NCBI RefSeq assembly: GCF_000737065.1
Contig: NZ_AQRC01000006.1
Location: 124,001 to 188,000 of the forward strand
Length of the DNA: 64,000 nt
Source: Thioclava atlantica
Lineage (GTDB): Bacteria > Pseudomonadota > Alphaproteobacteria > Rhodobacterales > Rhodobacteraceae
Reading direction: 5' to 3'
Of this stretch, positions 36,735 to 45,060 are shown in pieces (positions within the stretch are counted from its first letter, which is position 1; the number at the start of each line of letters is the position of its first letter). Under the pieces are notes generated by a model, which made no database searches, was not told the origin of the DNA, and worked only from the letters and a program-made list of their open reading frames with translations. Position numbers and translations under genes: made by a program.

Positions 36735-37348
36735 ACGTGCTGACCGCCACCGATGCCGGCTTCACCGGCTGCACGCGCTGCGGCCGGGTCTGGCCTCGTG
36801 AGGACAGCCATTGCGGGCGTTGCGGGGCCAAGCTGCATACCGTGGACCGGCACGGTCTGCAGGCGGTCTGGGCGTGGTGGCTCGCCGGCCTGATCTTCTA
36901 CATCCCGGCCAATTTCTATCCGATGCTGCTGACCCAGACGCTGACCGGGGAACAGAAGAACACCATCGTCGGCGGGGCGATCGAACTCTGGCGCCATCAC
37001 AATTACGGGGTGGCGCTGATCGTTTTCGGCGCGTCGGTGCTGATCCCGATCGGCAAGTTCATCGCGATCGCCTATCTCGCCCTCGCGGTGGGCAACGAGC
37101 GTCGCCGCGGCGGCCATCCGCATCTGCACCTCTACGAGGTGGTCGAGTTCATCGGGCGCTGGTCGATGATCGACGTCTTCGTGGTCGCGATCCTCTCGGC
37201 GCTGGTGCAGCTTGGCTTCGTGGCATCGATTCATCCCGGGCCTGCCGCGGCGTCTTTCGCCCTTTCTGTTGCATTCACCATGCTCTCGGCCCAAAGCTTC
37301 GACCCGCGCCTGATCTGGCGCGGCCCTGAAAGAGTGACTTCTGCATGA
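36731..37348 (+). CDS. PqiA-type membrane protein, C-terminal half
   Basis: 205 aa from ATG 36731, overlapping the preceding stop. The second zinc ribbon has Cys14, Cys17, Cys28 and Cys31, followed by membrane helices with IPANFYPMLLT and GRWSMIDVFVVAIL, the PqiA signature. Its stop overlaps the PqiB-like ATG by four bases, indicating tight coupling. Together with the previous gene it would form the inner-membrane component of a Pqi/Let-type system. Confidence 0.88.
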   Translation: MNVLTATDAGFTGCTRCGRVWPREDSHCGRCGAKLHTVDRHGLQAVWAWWLAGLIFYIPANFYPMLLTQTLTGEQKNTIVGGAIELWRHHNYGVALIVFGASVLIPIGKFIAIAYLALAVGNERRRGGHPHLHLYEVVEFIGRWSMIDVFVVAILSALVQLGFVASIHPGPAAASFALSVAFTMLSAQSFDPRLIWRGPERVTSA

Positions 37349-39369
37349 ACGACACGCCCGAGCCCGGCCCCGCGAAACTCGAGACCTCGCAAGCGCCGCG
37401 TCCGATCTGGACGCGGCTCTCGGTGGTCTGGATCGTGCCGCTTCTGGCGCTCGTGGTGACGCTCGGCGTCGCCTGGAAGACATTCGCGGACCGGGGCGCG
37501 CTGATCGAGATCGACTTCAAGGATGCCACGGGGGTCGAGATCGGCACCCCGCTGAAGTTCCGCGAGGTTCAGGTCGGCAAGGTCGAGACGATCGGCTTCA
37601 CCGCGGACCTCACGCAGGTGCGGCTCGGCGTCCGGGTCGACAAGGACGTCGTGCCCTATATCGACACCGAGGCGAAGTTCTGGCTGGTGCGTCCTGAGGT
37701 TTCGGCGCGCGGCATCCAGAATCTCGGGACGGTGCTTTCGGGCACCTATATCGAGGGCTACTGGAACGACAAGCCGAAGGGCCAGAAGGCCCTGTTCGAG
37801 GGGCTCGACCAGCCGCCGATTTCCCCGGATTCGACGAAGGGCACCCTGATCGAACTGCGCGCGAAGGAGGCGGGCGGCATCGCCGATGGCGCACCGGTTC
37901 TCTATCACGGGCTCACTGCCGGGCATCTGCAGAACCTGCGGCTCGACAAGGACGGCTCGGGCGTCGTCGTCGATGCCTTCATCGACGCCCCCTACAACAA
38001 GCTCCTCTCGACCCAGACGCGGTTCTGGGACACGTCCGGCTTCTCGGTGAAGTTCGACGCCTCCGGCCTGAGCCTCGACGTGCAGTCCCTGGCGACGCTC
38101 GTGCAGGGCGGCGTGGAGTTCGAGACCTTCACCAGCGGCGGCGACATCGTCGATAGCGGTCACGCGTTCCGGCTCTTCACCAGCCGCGATACGGCGGAGA
38201 ATTCGGTGTTCCAGTCCGATGTCGTCGATCCGCCGCGCTACACGCTTCTCTTCGACGATCCGGTGCAGGGGCTCGAGGTCGGGTCGAAGGTTCAGTTCCG
38301 CGGGGTCGAGGCGGGCGAGGTGACAGCCCTCGCGATCAAGATCCGCACCGATTCCTCCGGGCAGCGCTACGCGCAGCAGCAGGTGACGATCGCGCTCTCG
38401 CCCGACCGTCTGGGGCTTGCGCGCGATTCCAAATCGGATGCCGTCACGCAATTCCTGCAAGGCGAGGTCGAGAACGGCCTGCGCGCACGGATCGCGGCGA
38501 TCGGGCTGCTGGGCGGGACGATGGTGATCGAACTGAGCGACGTGCCGGACCAGCCCAAGGCCGAGATGAACCTGAACGCGGACCCCTTCCCGACCATTCC
38601 GACCGCGCCCGCGGCCGAGAACGATCTGGCGAAATCCGCCGAGGGCGTCTTCAAGCGCATCGAGGGGCTGCCGATCGAGGAAGTCCTCAGCTCCGCGATC
38701 CGCGCGCTCGACTCGATCTCGGCTGTGGCCGAGAGCGAGGACACGCGCAAAGTGCCGGGAGAACTGGCGGGGCTGCTGGAGCAGCTGCGCACCTTCGCGG
38801 GCGATCTCAACAAGAAGGATGCGGCGGAAAAGACGGTGAAGGCGCTCGACCGGGTGACCGAGGCGGCCTCCTCGGTGCTCGAGGAAATCGACGGTCTGCA
38901 CGAGACGCTGGCCTCGGCCGACCGGGCGGCGACCGCGATCGCGGACATGCCGCTCAACGATATCGGGCAGAAGATCGACCTGATTCTCGCGGATATCAAC
39001 GGTCTCCTGAACAAGCCGGGCACGCAGGACCTGCCGCAATCGCTCAACGCGACGCTGGAACAGACCGCGAGCCTGCTCAAGGAGCTGCGCGACGCCGGCG
39101 CCGCCGAGAAGCTGAACCAGACGCTCGATGCGACGCAGCAGGCGGCCGGGTCGATCTCGCAGGCGGCCGACCGCCTTCCCGACCTGACCGAGAAGCTCCA
39201 GGCCCTGATCGACCAGGCCCGCGCGCTGGTCTCGACCTATGGGCAGGGCTCGAACTTCTCGAGCGAAACCCTCACCACCCTGCGCGAGCTGCGCCGGTCG
39301 ATCGCGGATATCGGCTCGCTCGCGCGGATGATCGAACGTAACCCCCGCGCCTTCCTGCTGGGCCGCTGA
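37345..39369 (+). CDS. pqiB: MCE-domain protein PqiB
   Basis: 674 aa. One N-terminal membrane anchor (about 24-44) is followed by three MCE (MlaD) domains, starting near residues 50, 160 and 295. Each has the hallmark pattern of a D/E-rich beta strand and G-x-V-x-F/Y-R/H-G-V/L-x-x-G (for example GAPVLYHGLTAGHL, GSKVQFRGVEAGEV). A long helical C-terminus (about 420-660) forms the needle as in E. coli PqiB. It tunnels lipids across the periplasm. Confidence 0.92.
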   Translation: MNDTPEPGPAKLETSQAPRPIWTRLSVVWIVPLLALVVTLGVAWKTFADRGALIEIDFKDATGVEIGTPLKFREVQVGKVETIGFTADLTQVRLGVRVDKDVVPYIDTEAKFWLVRPEVSARGIQNLGTVLSGTYIEGYWNDKPKGQKALFEGLDQPPISPDSTKGTLIELRAKEAGGIADGAPVLYHGLTAGHLQNLRLDKDGSGVVVDAFIDAPYNKLLSTQTRFWDTSGFSVKFDASGLSLDVQSLATLVQGGVEFETFTSGGDIVDSGHAFRLFTSRDTAENSVFQSDVVDPPRYTLLFDDPVQGLEVGSKVQFRGVEAGEVTALAIKIRTDSSGQRYAQQQVTIALSPDRLGLARDSKSDAVTQFLQGEVENGLRARIAAIGLLGGTMVIELSDVPDQPKAEMNLNADPFPTIPTAPAAENDLAKSAEGVFKRIEGLPIEEVLSSAIRALDSISAVAESEDTRKVPGELAGLLEQLRTFAGDLNKKDAAEKTVKALDRVTEAASSVLEEIDGLHETLASADRAATAIADMPLNDIGQKIDLILADINGLLNKPGTQDLPQSLNATLEQTASLLKELRDAGAAEKLNQTLDATQQAAGSISQAADRLPDLTEKLQALIDQARALVSTYGQGSNFSSETLTTLRELRRSIADIGSLARMIERNPRAFLLGR

Positions 39370-39381
39370 CAGGAGATGACG

Positions 39382-39945
39382 ATGTCCGGACTGCGCCTGC
39401 TCCCGCTCTGCCTATTGGCTCTGGCGGCCTGTTCCGACCCGGAGAAGGTCGCACGCTACCCGATCGACCCTCCCACCGCGCAAAAGGTTCTGCCCGACCG
39501 CCTGGGCCGGGCTGAGCTGCGCGAGGTGACGATGCCGCAATACGCGACCGCGCAGGAGATCCCTTACCAGACGGCGGACGGGGCGCTGCGCTCCAATCCC
39601 GACAACCTCTGGGCCAACGATCCGGCGCAGGCGGTGACGCAGGCTCTGGCGCGGCAGATCTCGGGGCTCACCGGGGCGACGGTTCTGGCAGAACCCTGGC
39701 CGCTCTCGTCGCCGCCCGCGCGCCGCATCGAGGTGCGGATCGAGCAGATGCTGCCCGGTTCCGACGGATTGCTGCATGTGGCCGGGGTCTATTTCGTCAC
39801 GCCGGCCGGCGGCGAGATCGGACGCGACATCGTGCGGCGGTTCGATTTCACCGTGCCGATTGCGGATCAGGAACCGGGAACGATCGCGAAGGCGCAAAGT
39901 CTCGCTGTGACCGAGCTCGCCCGGCGGATCGCTCAGCTCGGCTGA
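39382..39945 (+). CDS. pqiC: PqiC-like lipoprotein (ABC-type transport auxiliary domain)
   Basis: 187 aa from ATG 39382, because AGGAG lies six bases upstream; ATG 39376 would abut it. The lipobox LAAC places the lipid-modified Cys at residue 17. The mature domain matches the PqiC/YmbA fold, with RYPIDPPT and RRIEVRIEQML stretches. PqiC is the outer-membrane lipoprotein that meets the PqiB needle. The 3' end overlaps the convergent flavin reductase by 13 bases. Confidence 0.87.
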   Translation: MSGLRLLPLCLLALAACSDPEKVARYPIDPPTAQKVLPDRLGRAELREVTMPQYATAQEIPYQTADGALRSNPDNLWANDPAQAVTQALARQISGLTGATVLAEPWPLSSPPARRIEVRIEQMLPGSDGLLHVAGVYFVTPAGGEIGRDIVRRFDFTVPIADQEPGTIAKAQSLAVTELARRIAQLG

Positions 39946-40499
39946 GCGTCGGGGACGAAGCCGCCGAACTGGCCGCCCGAGAAGATGAGCGGCGTGCCGT
40001 CCGGGTCGGCGGTGAAACGGGTGACGCGGCCGATGATGATGGTGTGATCGCCGCCGTCATGGCGCGCCTCGGTCACGCATTCGAACCGCGCCAGCGTATC
40101 GGCCAGCAGCGGCACGCCATCCTCGTTCATCGTGTAATCGAGCCCGTCGAAACGATCCCCGCTGCGCGTGAAGCGGCGCGCGAGACCGGATTGATCGTGG
40201 CGCAGCACATGCACCGCGAAGGCGGGGGCTTCGGTGTAATGCGCGTGGCGCATCGAGGAGCGCGCGGCCGACCACAGGATCAAAGCGGGCGACAGCGAGA
40301 CCGAGGCGAAGCTGTTCACCGTGATTCCGATCGGGTTGCCCTCTCCGCCGCATTCGCAGGCGGTGACCACCGTCACGCCGGTCGCGAACCGTCCGAGCGC
40401 GTCACGCAACAGGCGCGGTTCGGCCGGATCCGGCACATGGCCCCGCCCCGAAGCTTCGGCCCGGTCCATCGCGGCTTCGATATCGTCGCTCTCGCGCAT
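39933..40499 (-). CDS. Flavin reductase-like domain protein
   Basis: 188 aa from ATG 40499, with AAGGGAG seven bases upstream. FMN-binding split-barrel family: LRDALGRFATGVTVVT, GITVNSFASVSLSPALILW and FAVHVL are the classic motifs of two-component monooxygenase reductases. It lies 51 bases after the DoxX gene of the bufferin operon with no T-rich terminator between, so it may be co-transcribed. Whether it supplies reduced flavin or iron-reducing power to the bufferin enzyme is speculation. Confidence 0.87.
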   Translation of the reverse strand: MRESDDIEAAMDRAEASGRGHVPDPAEPRLLRDALGRFATGVTVVTACECGGEGNPIGITVNSFASVSLSPALILWSAARSSMRHAHYTEAPAFAVHVLRHDQSGLARRFTRSGDRFDGLDYTMNEDGVPLLADTLARFECVTEARHDGGDHTIIIGRVTRFTADPDGTPLIFSGGQFGGFVPDAQPS

Positions 40500-40550
40500 G
40501 CGCTCTCCCTTCGGACCCACAGATAAGGGCCCGGGCCGGGAGGGCAAGCC

Positions 40551-41018
40551 TCAACGTTCCAAACCGAGCGCCCGGTCGAGGGAAAACCGTCCCGGTCCCT
40601 TCGTGATCACGACGAGAAAGGCAGTGGCCCAGAGCCCATGCGTGACCCAGGCGCCCGGATAGACGAAGATCTGGATCACCAGCGTCATTCCCAGAAGGGC
40701 GAGCGCGGCGGCGCGGCTGGCAAACCCGAGAATGAGCAGCACGGGAAAGAGATGCTCGGCCGTCGTTGCCATCACCGCCGCCCATTCATGCGGAAGGAAA
40801 GGCAGGTCGTATTCGTATTCGAAGAGCGTGTAGGTCGCGTCGCGGATCGAGAACCCCTCGACCTTGGTGCGGCCCGACATCCAGAACACCACCGCGGGAA
40901 ACACCCGTGCGGCGATCAACAGGATATCCTCGGGGAGCGCCGATAGCGCGGAGGCGAACGTCCGGTAGAGGCGAAACAGAGGCTGTTTCGGCGCCGAAGC
41001 GCGGGGTGTGCCCATCAT
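40551..41018 (-). CDS. bufD: DoxX-family membrane protein of the bufferin operon (BufD-like)
   Basis: 155 aa, four predicted membrane helices (about 30-48, 70-88, 95-115 and 122-145). DoxX features are LLIAARVFPAVVFWMSGRTKVEG and the HLFPVLLILGFASRAAALALL helix. ATG 41018 overlaps the bufC stop and is preceded by GGGAGG eight bases upstream. DoxX proteins are the usual fourth gene of bufferin operons; the molecular role is not established. Confidence 0.85.
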   Translation of the reverse strand: MMGTPRASAPKQPLFRLYRTFASALSALPEDILLIAARVFPAVVFWMSGRTKVEGFSIRDATYTLFEYEYDLPFLPHEWAAVMATTAEHLFPVLLILGFASRAAALALLGMTLVIQIFVYPGAWVTHGLWATAFLVVITKGPGRFSLDRALGLER

Positions 41019-41785
41019 GTCTGATCCTCCCTGTGGCCCGCGCCGACGATCAGCGCGTTCTCCAATAGCAGCGCGAAGGCGGCGTTGAGATCGAAGCCGT
41101 CCCCGGCATGCGAATGCGCTTCCGCGACGTTCGCGCCCTCCATCAGATGGGCGAGAAACCGTCCGGTCGCGGGCGTGATCACCACCGTGATCACATGGGC
41201 GATCCCCCTGCGCGCCACCAGCACGGTTTCGGCGCACCATTGATCGGGCGCGGGCGGCCGCGGCCCGTCAGGCTGCTGCGAGGCCCAGATCGACCCTGCC
41301 GGCGTGGCGAGCTGCAGGATCTGGGTGGACGGGTGCAGGTAGAGCTGAAGACCCTCACCGATACGTTCCGCGAACCGGCGCAGATCCTCGGGGCGCAGGG
41401 GAGCGGCATCCTGCGCATGATAGGCGCGGCTGCGCGCCCATTCGATCCGGGCGATGTCCGGAAGATAGGGAAGATCGGAAAGCGTCTCTGTTTCCGCCAG
41501 AAACAGCGCGAACCGACCGCCCCATTCGGTCAGGATCGGGGTGCGGGGCGGATGGCGCTCGATATAGAGCGCGGCGAGGCCTGCGAAACATTCGGGGCCG
41601 ACCAGTCGCTCCACAACCGGGTAATGCCGGGCGAGCGCCCGCGATAGCCCGTGCGCGACGTTGTTGCGGTAGACGCGGAAGCGGTGTTCCGTCTCCGAAG
41701 GCGCAGTGCTCGTCGCGCCTTCGGGTACCGGCCCACCGGAAATCCCGCCAAGGAAATTCCGCGCGAATTTACGATGCGAGCGCAT
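41015..41785 (-). CDS. bufC: DUF2063 protein, partner of the bufferin-modifying enzyme (BufC-like)
   Basis: 256 aa. The N-terminal DUF2063 region contains [29 protein letters not shown] and [13 protein letters not shown], the family's conserved blocks. The C-terminal half is a separate domain. In MNIO-dependent RiPP pathways the DUF2063 partner contacts precursor and enzyme. It overlaps bufB by 17 bases, indicating stoichiometric co-translation. Confidence 0.9.
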   Translation of the reverse strand: MRSHRKFARNFLGGISGGPVPEGATSTAPSETEHRFRVYRNNVAHGLSRALARHYPVVERLVGPECFAGLAALYIERHPPRTPILTEWGGRFALFLAETETLSDLPYLPDIARIEWARSRAYHAQDAAPLRPEDLRRFAERIGEGLQLYLHPSTQILQLATPAGSIWASQQPDGPRPPAPDQWCAETVLVARRGIAHVITVVITPATGRFLAHLMEGANVAEAHSHAGDGFDLNAAFALLLENALIVGAGHREDQT

Positions 41786-42611
41786 GGGACGCCCCCGCCA
41801 ATATGCCTCCGGCGCGCTCGGCCTCCGCCATCAGCGTCGCGAAATCGGGCAGGTCGTTATCCCATTCGATCAGGCTTGCGACAGGCCCGGTTTTCGACAC
41901 TGTTTCGGCGAAAAGTGCCCAAACCGGTTCGGCGACGGAGCGCCCGTGACTGTCGATCAGAAGCGGACCCGAGGGAAGCTCCTCCTCCTCGTGGCCCGCC
42001 AGATGGATCTCGCCCACCTTCTCCAGCGGGAACCGGGCCAGGTAGCCCCGCGGATCGCTCCGGTGGTTCACGCAGGAGACGAAGACATTGTTCACATCAA
42101 GCAGCAGACCGTAGCCGGTGCGCGCCGAGATCTCCGCCAGAAACGCGGTCTCGGGAATGTCGGATTCCTCGAACAGCAGATAGGTCGCGGGATTTTCGAG
42201 CAGGACCTGCCGACCCAGATGGGTCTGAAGCTGGTCGATGTGATCGCAGATGAGGTTCAGCGTCTCCCGGGTGTAGGGCAGGGGCAGCAGATCGTGCATC
42301 CAGATCCCGTTATGGCTGGCCCAGGCGAGATGTTCGGAGAAGCTTTCGGGTTCGTAGCGGGCGCAAAGTGCGCTGAGCCGGTCGAGATGGTCCGTATCGA
42401 GAGGGTCCGGGCCGCCGATCGACAGGCCGACGCCGTGGATCGAGATCGCATAATCCTGTCGCAGCCGCTCGAGCATCGCGTGGGGCATCCCGCCCGCACC
42501 CATGTAATTCTCGGCATGGATCTCGAAAAACCCCAGATCGGGTTTCGTTTCGGCGATCGCGGGGTAATGTTCGGGTTTGAACCCGAGCCCCGGTTTTGCT
42601 GGCAGTCGCAT
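41769..42611 (-). CDS. bufB: DUF692 multinuclear non-heme iron oxidative enzyme (BufB-like MNIO)
   Basis: 280 aa from ATG 42611, with GGAGGAGA just upstream. TIM-barrel DUF692 family. Conserved metal-site residues lie in FEIHAEN (30-35), SIHG (His59), EHLAW (His94), LLDVNN (Asp172, Asn174-175), HLAGHE (His203, His207), DSHG (220-223) and IEWDN (Glu249). Related MNIOs (MbnB, BufB) oxidise precursor cysteines to heterocycles. The neighbouring DUF2282 precursor defines the substrate. Confidence 0.93.
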   Translation of the reverse strand: MRLPAKPGLGFKPEHYPAIAETKPDLGFFEIHAENYMGAGGMPHAMLERLRQDYAISIHGVGLSIGGPDPLDTDHLDRLSALCARYEPESFSEHLAWASHNGIWMHDLLPLPYTRETLNLICDHIDQLQTHLGRQVLLENPATYLLFEESDIPETAFLAEISARTGYGLLLDVNNVFVSCVNHRSDPRGYLARFPLEKVGEIHLAGHEEEELPSGPLLIDSHGRSVAEPVWALFAETVSKTGPVASLIEWDNDLPDFATLMAEAERAGGILAGASHALAS

Positions 42612-42664
42612 CTCGTCTCCTCCCTGAAGAGGCGGGGAGGGCCTGGCCCACCCCGCGCCTGTGA

Positions 42665-42943
42665 TCACATCTCCTTGGGCTTCAGCGACCCCATGCCGTG
42701 CGGAGTCTCGATCGACTCGCAGGTGCCGGCGGGAACGAGTTTCCAGGCATTCGCCTGATAGTCCTTCGTCGCGGTCCCCGCGCAGGTCGTGCCCGGACCG
42801 GCCGCGCAATCGTTCTGGCCGGCGAGCGCGACGCCGTAGCACTTCTCCATATCCTTCGACATGTCGTCGGCGTGAGCCGCGCTGGCGAGCCCGAGCGCGC
42901 AGGTCAGAGCGGTGGCGATGCCAAGGGTGGTTTCGGTCTTCAT
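42665..42943 (-). CDS. bufA: DUF2282 bufferin precursor peptide (BufA-like)
   Basis: 92 aa from ATG 42943, with AGGGAG upstream. A Sec signal peptide is cleaved after SAAHA (about residue 24). The mature part carries four cysteines (35, 46, 54, 75) in the DUF2282 signature [38 protein letters not shown]. Bufferins of this family are exported RiPPs whose central cysteines are converted to thiooxazoles and which bind copper. Here Cys46 and Cys54 would be the central pair. First gene of the operon. Confidence 0.92.
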   Translation of the reverse strand: MKTETTLGIATALTCALGLASAAHADDMSKDMEKCYGVALAGQNDCAAGPGTTCAGTATKDYQANAWKLVPAGTCESIETPHGMGSLKPKEM

Positions 42944-42990
42944 TCTTGATCTCCCTGATTGGATCGGACCCGGAATGGTCCTGACTGCTC

Positions 42991-43017
42991 TTCGCAACGG
43001 ATCGCGAATGCGTTACA
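42991..43017 (-). promoter_or_regulatory. Predicted ECF promoter of the bufferin operon
   Basis: On the minus strand TGTAAC (43012-43017) and CGAA (42991-42994) are separated by 17 bases. TGTAAC-type -35 and CGAA-like -10 elements are typical of ECF sigma factors. The predicted start site would leave a leader of about 40 bases before bufA. The same signature faces the sigma gene on the other strand. Confidence 0.6.
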
Positions 43018-43057
43018 TGCTCACGGCAGCGTGATCGAAAAAGTTTTTCCCTCGCGC

Positions 43058-43084
43058 TGTAACGAATGCATGATCGGCGCCGAA
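43058..43084 (+). promoter_or_regulatory. Predicted autoregulatory ECF promoter of the sigma gene
   Basis: TGTAAC (43058-43063), a 17-base spacer and CGAA (43081-43084), identical in elements and spacing to the bufA-facing copy. Transcription would begin only a few bases before ATG 43094, implying a very short leader or leaderless message. Confidence 0.55.
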
Positions 43085-43093
43085 AGGAAGGCG

Positions 43094-43645
43094 ATGATGC
43101 ATGATCGGAAGGCTGACTGGTCGCAGCTCTTGCGGGCTGCCAACGCAGGCGATACCCGCGCCTACGGGCTCTTCCTGCATGCGGTGACCCCGGTCCTGCG
43201 CAGTGTCGTCCGGTCCCGGGGGACGGGGCTCGGCGAGGCCGATTGCGAGGATGTTGTGCAAGAGGTGCTGCTCGCCATTCATCTGAAGCGTCACACCTGG
43301 CGCGAGGACGAGCCCGCCGCGCCCTGGTGCTACGCGATCGCGCGTCACAAGGTCGTGGATGCGTTCCGGCGGCGCGGCCGGCGCATTCATCTCCCGGTGG
43401 AGGATTTCGCCGAGGTCCTGCCCGCCGCGCCCGAGGCCGATCCTACGGAAAAGGCCGATATAGAGAGGTTTATTTCCCATCTCGAGCCGCGCGCCGCGCA
43501 ATTGGTGCGCGCGATCGGGCTCGATGGGAAGAGCATCGCCGAGACCGGCGAGGAACTTGAAATGAGCGAGGGCGCCGTGCGGGTCATGCTGCATCGCAGC
43601 CTGAAGAAACTGGCGGCGCTTCGAGAGAGGCTGATCGAGATATGA
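43094..43645 (+). CDS. ECF-family RNA polymerase sigma factor (SigF-like)
   Basis: 183 aa from ATG 43094 (ATG 43097 equally possible); upstream in-frame codons overlap the promoter region. Region 2 contains [20 protein letters not shown] and the -10-reading [18 protein letters not shown]. Region 4 has the helix-turn-helix [31 protein letters not shown]. It lies divergent to bufA and is followed by an NrsF-type anti-sigma, as for Caulobacter SigF, whose regulon includes DUF2282 genes. It is likely to switch on the bufferin operon under metal stress. Confidence 0.9.
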   Translation: MMHDRKADWSQLLRAANAGDTRAYGLFLHAVTPVLRSVVRSRGTGLGEADCEDVVQEVLLAIHLKRHTWREDEPAAPWCYAIARHKVVDAFRRRGRRIHLPVEDFAEVLPAAPEADPTEKADIERFISHLEPRAAQLVRAIGLDGKSIAETGEELEMSEGAVRVMLHRSLKKLAALRERLIEI

Positions 43646-44271
43646 AAACGGACGAGTTGCTGACACTTCTGGAACGCGACAAGCTGCGTGAGCCGCAGGC
43701 GGGTCAGGCGCTGCGCGTGTGGCTGGGGCCTGCGCTCATCCTCTCGGCCGTGGCGATGATGCTGCTTTTCGGGATCCGTTTTCCGATGCAGAAGACCCTG
43801 TTGACGCCGGAAATCGCGCCGAAATTCTATCTTCCGCTCCTCATTGGCCTGATCGCGACGCCGGTCGCATTGCGTCTGGCGCGTCCGCTTGGGCGCGTGC
43901 GGCTCGGCTGGATCTGGATTTTCCCGCTGCTCGGGATCGCCTTGCTCGGCTATGCCTATGTGACGACGCCGGCGGATGAGCGGGTGGCGGATTTCACCGG
44001 GCAGACGATTCTGCCCTGCCTCCTCTCGGTGCCGCTTTTCTCGGCCCCGATGCTCGGTGCGCTCATTCTGAGCCTGCGCAAGGGCGCGGTGATGGCGCCC
44101 GAACGCGCCGGAGCTCTTGCCGGGCTTGCGGCGGGCGGGCTCGGCACGGCGATCTATGCGCTCCATTGCACCGAGGACAGCCCGCTCTTCTATGTCACCT
44201 GGTACGGGGCCGGGATCGGGTTGACCGTCCTGATCGGGATGTTTCTGGGGCGTAAATTCCTGCGCTGGTAG
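43642..44271 (+). CDS. nrsF: NrsF/DUF1109-type membrane anti-sigma factor
   Basis: 209 aa, six predicted membrane helices after a 25-residue cytoplasmic N-terminus that could hold the sigma factor. DUF1109 features include KFYLPLLIGL and HCTEDSPLFYVTWYG. The two conserved cysteines of this family are present at Cys126 (LPCLLSVP) and Cys176 (HCTED), as in Caulobacter NrsF, where they are needed for the metal-stress response. The ATG overlaps the sigma stop by four bases. Confidence 0.92.
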   Translation: MKTDELLTLLERDKLREPQAGQALRVWLGPALILSAVAMMLLFGIRFPMQKTLLTPEIAPKFYLPLLIGLIATPVALRLARPLGRVRLGWIWIFPLLGIALLGYAYVTTPADERVADFTGQTILPCLLSVPLFSAPMLGALILSLRKGAVMAPERAGALAGLAAGGLGTAIYALHCTEDSPLFYVTWYGAGIGLTVLIGMFLGRKFLRW

Positions 44272-44274
44272 GCT

Positions 44275-45060
44275 CTATCCCGGCCAAGAGGCGAGTTTTT
44301 CCAGGAAAGCATCATGCAGCGACGGGTTGGAGACGATCAGCCCGTCGGATTGCGGCAAGGCGCGATTGAAGCGCAGCGGCGCGCCGCGCTGGTCGGTCGC
44401 GCGAAGCCCGGCGCGCTCGGCGATGAGGCTGCCCGCGGCGATGTCCCATTCCCAGGCCTTGCGCAGCGAAATCGTCGCGTCGAACTTCCCCTCGGCCACG
44501 AGGCAGAGCCGCCAGGCGAGCGAGGGCCGGAAGCTGCGCCGATAGGCTGGCGGTCCGTCGCGCCAATGCGCAGGGTCGTCGGAGAGTTTCGAGGTCAGGA
44601 CGCTCGCGCCCTCCAAAGCCGCGCGCGTGCCGGGCTGCAGCGGTTTGCCGTTGAGCAGCGCGGGACCGTCGACGGTGGCGCTGTAGGTCAGGCCATGCAC
44701 CGGGAGATGCACGACGCCGGCGACGATCTCCCCCTCGCGTGCCACCGCCAGCGCATGGGAAAACCCGCCATCGCCATTGAGAAAGGCGCGCGTCCCGTCG
44801 ATCGGATCAACGATGAAGGTCGCGCTTGCAGCCAGTCGCGCGGGGTCGTCGGCACTTTCCTCCGACAGCCAGCCGTAATCGGGACGGGCGCCGCGCAGCT
44901 TGTCCTCGAGGAGCGCATTCACCGCGAGATCGGCCTCCGAGACCGGGCCGGCGCCGCCGCCCTTGTCCCAGGCTTCGGGCGCCTTCTTCCAGAAGGAGAG
45001 CGCAAGCTCACCGGCCTTAACGGCGGCCTCGCTCAGCAATTCGAGATCAGTCTCCGGCAA
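44275..45060 (-). CDS. Inositol monophosphatase-family phosphatase (CysQ-like)
   Basis: 261 aa. The lithium-sensitive phosphatase motif DPIDGTRAFLNG and the upstream EE metal ligands (LSEES) are present, with the C-terminal WEWDIAAGSLIAERAG. Members hydrolyse 3'-phosphoadenosine 5'-phosphate or inositol phosphates. Length and motif details favour the CysQ type, but the substrate is not proven. The end lies three bases from the convergent nrsF stop. The start overlaps pmbA by 14 bases. Confidence 0.85.
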   Translation of the reverse strand: MPETDLELLSEAAVKAGELALSFWKKAPEAWDKGGGAGPVSEADLAVNALLEDKLRGARPDYGWLSEESADDPARLAASATFIVDPIDGTRAFLNGDGGFSHALAVAREGEIVAGVVHLPVHGLTYSATVDGPALLNGKPLQPGTRAALEGASVLTSKLSDDPAHWRDGPPAYRRSFRPSLAWRLCLVAEGKFDATISLRKAWEWDIAAGSLIAERAGLRATDQRGAPLRFNRALPQSDGLIVSNPSLHDAFLEKLASWPG

